Part shown: positions 1-6,348 of the stretch, one piece after another
Layout: each line of letters begins with the position of its first letter
How positions within the stretch are numbered: position 1 is the first letter of the stretch
Assembly: GCA_018056585.1 (NCBI GenBank)
Contig: JAGPFK010000071.1
Span: 1-7,129 of the forward strand
Length of the DNA: 7,129 nt
Direction of reading: 5' to 3'
From: Clostridia bacterium
GTDB lineage: Bacteria; Bacillota; Clostridia; Saccharofermentanales; UBA5734
Position numbers and translations under genes: made by a program
The notes under the pieces: model-generated
Databases searched by the model: none
The model's input: the letters and a program-made list of their open reading frames with translations, nothing else
What the model was told of the DNA's origin: nothing

Positions 1-1490
1 CCGATATCCTTGACCCGTGTAATCATGTAATCGCCCCAGCTTGCGTCCGGCTGCCATTTTTTACCAGTAATCGGAAGAGCTTCATCCGGGTCAAGCGTCC
101 CTGCCTTCAGCCCGATTGCAGCTGTTACCAGCTTAAAAACAGATCCTGGCGCATAACCGCTGCTGAATCTGTTTATAAAGGGACTTTTAGTGGCTTCATC
201 CCAAGATTGTGCTACAGCATCCGGTATGTATGTCTGAAAATAATTCGGATCAAAAGACGGCGTACTGACAAGAGCCAGGATCTCACCGGTTTGCGGATTG
301 ATGGCTGCAGATGCGCCCGCATCCTCTTTCATGATTTCATAAAGCGTCATTTGTGCTGAAACATCCAGTGTCACCGTAATTTGTTCACCATCGACCGGTT
401 CTTTTCGAGCGATAACATCCCGAAGCTGTCCGCTTTCCTCATTAACAATCGTGATTTCTCCGCCTTTTTGGCCACGTAATCGTTCTTCGTAAACCTGTTC
501 AAGGCCCATTTTGCCGATCTGATCTGTGTTGGTGTAATCTTGATCGGAACGCTCGGCCAATTCTTCTTCCGTGATAGGAGAAATATAGCCGACAACACGC
601 GCCGCAGCTGCACCAGCTGGATACACGCGACCGCTTGTTTTCTGATAGAGGACGCCGTCTATGGCTGTTAAACGAGAGGCCAGGTCACTGGCATCAGATG
701 GTAAAGTAACAATGGGATAAAACCAATCTGGATTGGTTGCGTTTTCATACACGTCATGAATGCGTTCCTCAGATATTCCAAGCAGATCGGCCATTTGAGG
801 GATGGCCTCATCTTTGACTGCGGAGAATGAGCCAGGAGCAATTCCAATGGTAATCAGCTCGCCATTCACCGCCAAGCCCATGCCATTCCGATCGTAGAGT
901 TCTCCTCGTTTAGGAGACAGATATCTTGCTTTAACCTTATCGCCGGGTTCCATGCTAGGAAAGATCAATTTTTCACTCCAATCAATCTTCCAAACCGCTT
1001 TTTCTTCAGTTTGTTCAAGAACCAGTTTCATTTGATAATCATCCATGCTGATCGGGCCAGCCAGTGTCTCCATCTCAACCTGAAATGGAACAAACGCGAT
1101 GTTCTGATCCGGTACAACAAGTGCTGTTTCCAAAGATTCTGTTTCTTTTGCTGTCACAACAACATGGGATGCTTCTATACCGCTCATAATATTCTCATAT
1201 CGGGATATGAAAGATGCTTGATCTGTTGTTTCCTGATCCTCGCTTGAAATAAGCGCATACATCGTTTCAAAATCAAAGCGTTCCCAAGCCTCTGCGTAAA
1301 GGAGAAAAACATCCATGGGATCGTTTAAAGGCTCGGCCGGTTTTGTTTGATCAGAGATCGAGACAGAAGATTCTGTTTCTGAAGAAGGCCCTCGCTCTTG
1401 ACTGCATGCTTCGACGGTAAAAAAAACCAAGCATAAGGTAACCAAGCAGCAAATCCATTTCCTGGTCCGACTGATGCGGCAATGATGCAT
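1..1490 (-). CDS. Class B penicillin-binding protein, PBP5/MecA-like (C-terminus cut by window edge)
   Basis: Membrane-anchored D,D-transpeptidase that cross-links peptidoglycan outside the cell; relatives (enterococcal PBP5, staphylococcal PBP2a) bind beta-lactams poorly. About 496 residues are visible. Residues 12-28 are hydrophobic and end in VEAC, so C29 could be a lipidation site, although Glu at -2 is atypical; otherwise this is a membrane anchor. Residues about 58-175 form the NTF2-like MecA_N domain, ending in W167-KID-W171 as in MecA. YDRNG (199-203) and RVVGYISP (298-305) mark the dimerisation domain. S450 in PGSVFK is the catalytic Ser of SxxK, and KWQPDASWGDYMITR (478-492) matches the WQ.D.SWG.Y.VTR block of PBP2a and PBP5. 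The SxN and KTG motifs would lie off the left edge. ATG at 1490 is chosen because an in-frame TAA lies two codons upstream and a good ribosome site precedes it. It follows the MFS gene by 170 nt and has its own likely promoter. Family assignment is firm; the resistance role is inferred. Confidence 0.93.
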   Translation of the reverse strand, partial: MHHCRISRTRKWICCLVTLCLVFFTVEACSQERGPSSETESSVSISDQTKPAEPLNDPMDVFLLYAEAWERFDFETMYALISSEDQETTDQASFISRYENIMSGIEASHVVVTAKETESLETALVVPDQNIAFVPFQVEMETLAGPISMDDYQMKLVLEQTEEKAVWKIDWSEKLIFPSMEPGDKVKARYLSPKRGELYDRNGMGLAVNGELITIGIAPGSFSAVKDEAIPQMADLLGISEERIHDVYENATNPDWFYPIVTLPSDASDLASRLTAIDGVLYQKTSGRVYPAGAAAARVVGYISPITEEELAERSDQDYTNTDQIGKMGLEQVYEERLRGQKGGEITIVNEESGQLRDVIARKEPVDGEQITVTLDVSAQMTLYEIMKEDAGASAAINPQTGEILALVSTPSFDPNYFQTYIPDAVAQSWDEATKSPFINRFSSGYAPGSVFKLVTAAIGLKAGTLDPDEALPITGKKWQPDASWGDYMITRVKDI

Positions 1491-1496
1491 TGATTA

Positions 1497-1507
1497 ATCA
1501 CCTTCCT
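1497..1507 (-). promoter_or_regulatory. Ribosome binding site of the PBP gene
   Basis: Minus-strand AGGAAGGTGAT is close to the Bacillota consensus AGGAGGTGAT and sits 6 nt before the ATG at 1490. It decides the start, because the same frame is closed by TAA at 1496-1494. The spacer and the end of the site together form the perfect 10-bp palindrome TGATTAATCA (1491-1500). Confidence 0.75.
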
Positions 1508-1556
1508 ATCTGTTATCCTGCGCAAAAAGCAGAAAATCATCGACTCAGACTAATAA

Positions 1557-1565
1557 ATTATAACA
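1557..1565 (-). promoter_or_regulatory. Extended -10 promoter for the PBP gene
   Basis: Minus-strand TGTTATAAT is a perfect extended -10 element (TG-N-TATAAT). It would start transcription near 1550 and leave a leader of about 60 nt before the ATG. The hexamer at 17-nt spacing (1580-1585, TCTTTT) is a poor -35, which is tolerable for an extended -10 promoter. TTGTCA further upstream matches a -35 but is 28 nt away, too far. The surrounding DNA is AT-rich. Its location in the only sizeable intergenic gap supports a separate transcription unit for the PBP. Confidence 0.55.
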
Positions 1566-1573
1566 TAATGCGC

Positions 1574-1585
1574 TCTTTTAAAAGA
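1574..1585. repeat. 12-bp perfect palindrome over the -35 position
   Basis: TCTTTTAAAAGA is a perfect inverted repeat without spacer, covering the place where the -35 hexamer of the PBP promoter should be. A dimeric repressor or activator could bind here. It is AT-rich and short, so chance is a real alternative. It is not a terminator: there is no GC-rich stem or loop. Confidence 0.3.
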
Positions 1586-1634
1586 ATTAGTGACAAATTA
1601 TGCTAAAAAAGGCGCTTCGTGAAACATCTCAATT

Positions 1635-1657
1635 TGTAGGCGTTCTTAATGTAGGCG
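1635..1657. repeat. Pair of 8-bp direct repeats in the MFS-PBP gap
   Basis: TGTAGGCG occurs at 1635-1642 and again at 1650-1657 (CGCCTACA on the coding strand), with starts 15 nt apart. The pair lies just after the MFS stop codon and about 70 nt upstream of the PBP -10 element. It could be a two-site regulator target or chance. No partner copy was noticed elsewhere in the window. Confidence 0.25.
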
Positions 1658-1660
1658 CAT

Positions 1661-2953
1661 TCAGATTATATTATTAAGCGGACGTTTCCGTTCCCTGAAA
1701 GCCAAAACCAAGATGGGGACAGAAAGAAAAAATGAAAGCAAATAAAGGATCTGAAAACGACCGTTCTGGAAGATAGCATTTTCTATGCCGGGGAGTCGAT
1801 TCATAACGAAATGACCAATCATTGGCCCCGCCAGCAAACTTAAGCCATAAAAAGCAGCATACCAACCTTCATAAAGAGTCCGGTTTTTTTCCGGCATCAG
1901 GTCGTAACGGTAATTGACAAAGAAGATGTTAAACCCGCTGTTCCCAACGCCTGCCAGGATTGGTGCGATGAAAAGAAGATACAAGGTGTCTTTGGTTAGA
2001 AATGCATAGAGCAAGAACTCTAGCGCAGCAATGAATCCGGTCAGCTTAAAAGCTTTGATCCGGCCGATCCGACCTTCTGCCCGGCGCCACATGCGGGTAC
2101 AAGCAATCATAAAAAAGTTGGAAATCACCGTTACAAAAGAAATAAACTTGTAATCCAGCTTAAGATAGCGAACCAGGTAAAGCGATGTGAAAGACGAGGA
2201 CATGGTTAAACTGGCATAGTAGAGAAAAACAAACAGCATAAAGCGACAATACAATTGATCCCGTAAGGGTTCAAAAAAGGTCGATAATTTAAAACGTGGC
2301 TTTTCGATCACATATTCGGGTTCCTCAATGCCAAGAAGGGCTGCCGCGTCCGCCAAAGAAAGCAAGAGACTGGTTGAAAAGACGATTAGAAAGCCAGTAT
2401 AGGATTTTCCGGTCCAATCCAGGACAAAACCCATACAAATGTTTGCCAGTGTAAAAGATATGCGCAGCCAAAAATAACGTTTGAAAATAAAATTACTCCG
2501 GTCTTCAGAAGAAAATGAATTCATCATCCAGATACTGAATCCAACGCTGTAAATACCCCATAGCACATTGCCTATGACGGTCATAACAGACAGAAGGGCT
2601 CGTGTAAGCGAACTGATGCCGAATAAAAGCGGCAGATAAACAACAGAGCAAACCAAAACCCTGGACACGACCAGCAGGGTAAGAATTAAAGGTTTACGCT
2701 TTTTCATCCGTTCAAATAAAAGATAGGAAAAAAGCCCGGAGATGGCTGCCCAGTTCATGGCATTGTTCATCAGACCAACCAGAAAATCCGAACCACCCAG
2801 GAAAATAATGAAGCCGGACAAAAACATACCGGACGTTAAAACAACAGCAGCATTAATAAAAATGCCATCCAACAGGAATAAAAGCATTTTGCGCTGATTC
2901 GCATCCTGATGGATGGCTTTCAGATCCGACCATTTTCGTCTAATTGCAATCAC
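1661..2953 (-). CDS. MFS transporter, 12 transmembrane helices
   Basis: A 430-residue integral membrane carrier of the major facilitator superfamily; substrate unknown. Hydrophobic helices are seen at about 24-52, 56-80, 88-110, 117-144, 160-180, 185-207, then a charged central loop (208-235), then 236-258, 266-287, 302-319, 322-346, 362-384 and 400-418: the usual 6+6 plan at normal length. The loop after helix 2 (LFERMKKRKPL, 79-89) is a degenerate form of MFS motif A, lacking the classic G-x3-D start. A conserved-looking YRYDLMPEKNRTLYEGWY stretch (348-365) precedes helix 11. The start is GTG at 2953: an in-frame TAA lies about 20 nt upstream, and the next Met (M23) would cut into helix 1. 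No proper Shine-Dalgarno sequence is visible, so translation may depend on ribosomes finishing the oxidoreductase gene 51 nt upstream. As last gene of the operon it presumably moves the pathway's substrate or product. Confidence 0.9.
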   Translation of the reverse strand: MIAIRRKWSDLKAIHQDANQRKMLLFLLDGIFINAAVVLTSGMFLSGFIIFLGGSDFLVGLMNNAMNWAAISGLFSYLLFERMKKRKPLILTLLVVSRVLVCSVVYLPLLFGISSLTRALLSVMTVIGNVLWGIYSVGFSIWMMNSFSSEDRSNFIFKRYFWLRISFTLANICMGFVLDWTGKSYTGFLIVFSTSLLLSLADAAALLGIEEPEYVIEKPRFKLSTFFEPLRDQLYCRFMLFVFLYYASLTMSSSFTSLYLVRYLKLDYKFISFVTVISNFFMIACTRMWRRAEGRIGRIKAFKLTGFIAALEFLLYAFLTKDTLYLLFIAPILAGVGNSGFNIFFVNYRYDLMPEKNRTLYEGWYAAFYGLSLLAGPMIGHFVMNRLPGIENAIFQNGRFQILYLLSFFLSVPILVLAFRERKRPLNNII

Positions 2954-3004
2954 CCGCCGATCATTCTTTCGTTATGACAGGATTGAAGAACAAAACGATA
3001 TCGC

Positions 3005-4240
3005 TTAGTCCATCGCCGAAGGCAAAACAAGATCATCTTCAAAGTGGATCCGTACGCCGCTTTGCGCAAGTGAATGCTGTAAAGTTTTTTGATGAATTGA
3101 ACAAATTGGCTTGTTTTCTGACAAAGCCTGAGCCGCAGCCAGTCCGGCTGCCTGTCCGGTCAGAATAGCCGGCGGAATGACGCGCAGAACATCCCATGCA
3201 TAACCGTCCGCGGATGCACTGCGGCCTGCTGTGATCATATTATCAAACTCGTGCCGCACCAAGCAGCGATAAGGAACCTCGTAGACGATATCACGATGGT
3301 CAAAATCACAGATCGTCCCGATTGAATCATCGAAGTGGCGGAATTGATCGTCTACCGAGAGGGTGTAATCACCGTCAATACGACGGGTTGTCCGGAATTG
3401 GGCCATGCTGGGTAAAGCCAGTATATCACGTGAAAAACGATCATCATCTTTGATCTTTTCGAGCAACAGGCGCTGATTCTGGATAAGGTAGCAGCTGATA
3501 TCCTCCACCGTTGTTCCTTTAAACATTGGCATATTGTCCGGATGGTGACGACCATCTAAAGTGGCGCATCCTCCCATCATTTCGACCATGGCGTCCTGAA
3601 TTTTTCCTGATTCTGACGCCTTACGACAACTGTCAATGGTAATGCCATCAGCTATATAAGAGAGATAGTTTTCTCTTTCAACAATCGGGACGCCGGCCAG
3701 GCAGAGCAAGTCAGCATCGCCGGTTGTGTCAATGACAACACCGGCCTCATACAGTGCGCGACCTGATTTACTTTGGGTCATAACGCCCTCACAATGTGTG
3801 CCTTTCATAACCGGATACGTGGCTATGCAATCAAACAAAAGATCTATATTTTCGGACACAACTTGTTCTGTTAACGCCAATGCAAAGATTCCGGAAGAAA
3901 AACGGGTCATATATCGTTCCTTTGTCGCTCTGACCGGTTCACCGGCCTGCCATTCTGCCGGCAGAGTGTCATAACCGTACCGGATAGCCAATCGAAGCAG
4001 TTCTTCCGCCATGCCAAAGATTATTTGTCTGCCTCGTCCATTACACAGAGGCACGAATAGATTAATGCGTCCCTGCGTTGCAAGGCCACCCAGAAAAGCA
4101 CCCTTTTCGAGAAGAAGAACCTTTTTCCCAGCACGAGACGCTGACAGTGCAGCCGACACCCCCGCCACACCCCCGCCTGCGACAAGAACATCGTAAGATC
4201 CCTTGACCGGTATTTTCTCACTGATTTCAAATGGCTTCAT
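3005..4240 (-). CDS. FAD-dependent oxidoreductase (FAD_oxidored family)
   Basis: A 411-residue soluble flavoprotein, probably cytoplasmic since no signal peptide is present. The N-terminal Rossmann fold is clear: YDVLVAGGGVAGVSAALSASR (16-36) holds GxGxxG at G22-G27, and E45 at the end of the second strand should hold the FAD ribose. GGLATQGRINLFVPLCNGRG (51-70) is the second signature of this family. DTTGDADLLCLAGVP (171-185) is the ATG/GD-type FAD contact. RTTRRIDGDYTLS (283-295) and the C-terminal AGR...DG.AWDVLRVIPP...TGQAAGLAA block (338-369) close the FAD site. Members are widespread in Bacillota and related phyla and are often annotated vaguely, some as xanthan lyase-like; the reaction is unknown. 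The start ATG has AGGAGG (4249-4254) 8 nt upstream. It lies 34 nt after the URO-D-like gene, so the two are probably co-translated enzymes of one pathway. C66 in PLCNG sits next to the presumed flavin pocket and could be catalytic, which is inference. Confidence 0.9.
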   Translation of the reverse strand: MKPFEISEKIPVKGSYDVLVAGGGVAGVSAALSASRAGKKVLLLEKGAFLGGLATQGRINLFVPLCNGRGRQIIFGMAEELLRLAIRYGYDTLPAEWQAGEPVRATKERYMTRFSSGIFALALTEQVVSENIDLLFDCIATYPVMKGTHCEGVMTQSKSGRALYEAGVVIDTTGDADLLCLAGVPIVERENYLSYIADGITIDSCRKASESGKIQDAMVEMMGGCATLDGRHHPDNMPMFKGTTVEDISCYLIQNQRLLLEKIKDDDRFSRDILALPSMAQFRTTRRIDGDYTLSVDDQFRHFDDSIGTICDFDHRDIVYEVPYRCLVRHEFDNMITAGRSASADGYAWDVLRVIPPAILTGQAAGLAAAQALSENKPICSIHQKTLQHSLAQSGVRIHFEDDLVLPSAMD

Positions 4241-4274
4241 ATGGCAAACCTCCTGCGTTTATCAACTCACTTCT

Positions 4275-5330
4275 TTAGTTCCAATAAAAAGCGTATCGTT
4301 CCATGGCATCCATAATCGCCTTTATATTCTCATAGGGTATCCCTGGATACAATCCATAGGTCATCATCAGGCCGCCCTCTCTGGATCCGATTCGACTCAC
4401 CTCGGTTTTTACCAACGCGTCAATCTCTTTTGGTGTGCCATAGGGCGTGATTTTCTGGCGATCAATATCAAGGTCGACACAAATGCGCGAAGATAAACGA
4501 TCGGCAATCCAATCTATACCATTAACCAGATCCTGTAAATTTATAACCGATATTCCGCAATCCATGAGATCATCGATCAAATCATGCAAATAGCCGTCGG
4601 AATGCATATGAACCAGGATGCCGCGCTCACGGGCCGGTTTGATTAATCGTTGATAGCTCGGTTTTATGTATTTTCGAAAAAAAGAAGGTGACAGCATTGG
4701 GCCGTTTTGCATACCTAAATCCTCAGGATAGGTGATCATATCCACCGAAAGCTCTATATAATGCCGGATAATCGCCGCGTTAAATGATTCTATTTTTTCA
4801 ATCAAATCCCAAAGGAGCGGTTCTTCATCCGCCATGTCAAAAAGCAAGTTCAGGTATCCCCGAAGATCGCAGAGCTGCAGAAAGGTATGGCCATGCCGTA
4901 AACCACCACTTGTAAAAAGGCCTGCAGCTCGATCTGATACCACCTGGCTTCTCACAACAGCCCAATCGATTGGTCCAATGCCACAGCAACGCTCAGGATC
5001 CGGCATTTTATATGCTGCATATGAAGACCAGTCAACTAAAGGATGACCCGTGACCGTTCCTGTGATTCCATCTGCTTTTGTCTGCCAAACGCAGCCAAAG
5101 TCATCTCTGAACGGGGTTTGGCTTCGAGCGGTCAAATCAAACTCGGGCTTGAAAACGCCTTTGGGCCGTTTAAAAGCCGGGAACAGAAACGAATGGTCTT
5201 CCATCAGGTCATAGAGCTGCTGTTGATTGTACGATTGCCAACACGCTGCATTGATATGAAAAAACATCGGAATATAATCAGGTCGTTCAAAAAGAATGGC
5301 CTTCTGCTTGTTTTCCCTTTCATCCATCAT
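4275..5330 (-). CDS. URO-D superfamily protein (uroporphyrinogen decarboxylase/methyltransferase-like), not HemE
   Basis: A 351-residue TIM-barrel protein of the superfamily that contains HemE and the corrinoid methyltransferases MtaA and CmuA. Family traits: a start of the form KAILFERPDYIPMFF (10-24), EDLGMQNGPMLSPSFFRKYI (203-222) and the barrel strand VHMHSDGYLHDLIDDLMDCG (240-259), then INLQD (263-267). The near C-terminal segment YGLYPGIPYENIKAIMDAM (325-343) takes the place of the family's usual G...P.T..EN motif. The HemE signature around RQAGR is absent, so heme synthesis is unlikely. MtaA-type enzymes bind zinc through H-x-C and a later Cys; here the site reads H241-M-H243-S-D245 with no matching late Cys, so metal use and reaction are uncertain. 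Start ATG 5330 is chosen over an upstream ATG at 5519, which would overlap the AraC gene by 185 nt and add unfolded-looking sequence. The AraC stop is 4 nt upstream, implying translational coupling. Likely job: transfer or removal of a one-carbon group from a small molecule. Confidence 0.85.
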   Translation of the reverse strand: MMDERENKQKAILFERPDYIPMFFHINAACWQSYNQQQLYDLMEDHSFLFPAFKRPKGVFKPEFDLTARSQTPFRDDFGCVWQTKADGITGTVTGHPLVDWSSYAAYKMPDPERCCGIGPIDWAVVRSQVVSDRAAGLFTSGGLRHGHTFLQLCDLRGYLNLLFDMADEEPLLWDLIEKIESFNAAIIRHYIELSVDMITYPEDLGMQNGPMLSPSFFRKYIKPSYQRLIKPARERGILVHMHSDGYLHDLIDDLMDCGISVINLQDLVNGIDWIADRLSSRICVDLDIDRQKITPYGTPKEIDALVKTEVSRIGSREGGLMMTYGLYPGIPYENIKAIMDAMERYAFYWN

Positions 5331-5334
5331 CGAT

Positions 5335-6315
5335 TCATCCTTTTCCCCGGCGAGCAGGCATGTCCTGTTTTTGTGACGGCCGCACAGCTCTTCCAGGCAA
5401 CCGGACGGCTTTGCGATAGGCCACTGGAGAAAGCCCGGTCTTTTCACGAAACAATCGGTTAAAGTAATTGACACTCTGGAATCCGGACTCATAGCAAATA
5501 TCAATGACGCGTAAATCATCTCTGCTTTTCAGTAATTCAGCCGCATGATTAATGCGCAGCTCATTCACATAATCGACAAAACTTTTATGAAACATCTGTT
5601 TAAACAAATAGCGGAAATAGGATTGCGACAGCATGGCCATCCGTGCCGCTTCTTCTACAGATACCGGTCCTGTGTAATTTTCGTTGATGTATGAAATGGC
5701 TTGAGACAGGGCCATTCTATGATTGTCGAAAAGATCCTTTCCTTCCGAAGCATCAAGGCTCGCATTGAAAGCGCGGCTGACCAGAATGAGTAGTTGTTGC
5801 AGAAGGGCTTTGATCATGAGCTGAAAATCTGCTTCACGGCGTTCATATTCCAGAATAACTTCATTTAGAATATGCTCAACTTCCATTTGAACACTGCCTG
5901 ATAAATTCAGCCTGGGTTTGATTTCCTTTTCTGAAACCAAAAACGGCTCCAGATAGGCAAAATCCATGAAGCTGTCACTTCCGCAGCCAGGCGAAAACCG
6001 TTCATCAATAAATTCCGGCACGAATTCAAATTCAATAATCTCATAGGGTTCCGTATCTGTTTCAATGAAGCGGTGCGGAACATAGGGGGGGATAATAAAA
6101 ATATCGCCTCGAAATACATCAAAGATGGTGTGGTTCAGAACATGCTGGAGCCGCCCCAGGCTAATGTAAACAATCTGTACAAATTCATGCCTGTGCGTGC
6201 ACAAATTACATTTATTTGTACGTGTGATTAAAAAAGGAAGACCATTTTTATTCTCCTCAATGCGATACATTGGGATGTTTTGATAGGCGTCACAATCAAG
6301 ATGCTCGTAGAGCAA
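5335..6315 (-). CDS. AraC-family transcriptional regulator with cupin sensor domain
   Basis: A 326-residue DNA-binding regulator, probably of this operon. The N-terminal AraC cupin (about 15-100) contains HRHEFVQIVYISLG (41-54) and the strand pair RGDIFIIPPYVPHRF (69-83), typical of the small-molecule pocket. A helical linker spans about 141-200. The C-terminal double helix-turn-helix covers about 203-303: VSVEEAARMAMLSQSYFRYLFKQ (218-240), then VIDICYESGFQSVNYFNRLFREKTGLSPVAYRK (270-302). TTG at 6315 is chosen because AGAGGTGA lies 5 nt upstream; a TTG at 6333 in the same frame would add six residues but has no ribosome site, and the next Met falls at residue 16 (of this numbering). A basic tail (305-326) follows the HTH and reaches to within 4 nt of the URO-D-like start. 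Odd feature: CNLCTHRH (36-43) gives a Cys-x2-Cys-x-His-x-His cluster at the pocket entrance. Family call is firm; the inducer is unknown. Confidence 0.92.
   Translation of the reverse strand: MLYEHLDCDAYQNIPMYRIEENKNGLPFLITRTNKCNLCTHRHEFVQIVYISLGRLQHVLNHTIFDVFRGDIFIIPPYVPHRFIETDTEPYEIIEFEFVPEFIDERFSPGCGSDSFMDFAYLEPFLVSEKEIKPRLNLSGSVQMEVEHILNEVILEYERREADFQLMIKALLQQLLILVSRAFNASLDASEGKDLFDNHRMALSQAISYINENYTGPVSVEEAARMAMLSQSYFRYLFKQMFHKSFVDYVNELRINHAAELLKSRDDLRVIDICYESGFQSVNYFNRLFREKTGLSPVAYRKAVRLPGRAVRPSQKQDMPARRGKG
5338..5344 (-). promoter_or_regulatory. Ribosome binding site of the URO-D-like gene
   Basis: Minus-strand AAAAGGA lies 7 nt before ATG 5330, at the very end of the AraC reading frame and directly next to its TGA (5337-5335). 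It fixes the start of the URO-D-like protein at the first of two consecutive ATG codons (5330 and 5327) rather than at the longer open frame from 5519. Confidence 0.6.
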
Positions 6316-6320
6316 GCTGT

Positions 6321-6328
6321 TCACCTCT
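6321..6328 (-). promoter_or_regulatory. Ribosome binding site that decides the AraC start
   Basis: Minus-strand AGAGGTGA sits 5 nt before TTG 6315. The alternative TTG at 6333 lies upstream of this site and has nothing resembling a Shine-Dalgarno sequence, so the shorter form is preferred. Confidence 0.6.
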
Positions 6329-6348
6329 GCCAATAGTATACTGCCCGT

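Noticed and set aside
1011..1247. 78-codon plus-strand frame rich in Cys, Phe and His
   Set aside because: It is antisense to the MecA_N region of the PBP; the odd composition follows from reading the opposite strand.
1325..1540. 71-codon minus-strand frame overlapping the start of the PBP gene
   Set aside because: It overlaps the PBP signal region in a different frame, shows no domain, and the PBP frame has the ribosome site and family motifs.
1600..1616. GCGCCTTTTTT on the minus strand as an intrinsic terminator
   Set aside because: No complementary 5' arm was found in the preceding 60 nt, so no GC-rich hairpin can form before the T-run.
4275..5330. Calling the gene hemE
   Set aside because: The N-terminal RQAGR signature of true uroporphyrinogen decarboxylase is absent and there are no heme genes nearby.
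5043..5462. 139-codon plus-strand frame
   Set aside because: It is antisense to the URO-D-like and AraC genes, resembles no protein family, and has composition typical of a shadow frame.
5331..5519. Longer start (ATG 5519) for the URO-D-like gene
   Set aside because: It would lie inside the HTH-coding part of the AraC gene in another frame, has no family similarity, and a good ribosome site precedes ATG 5330.
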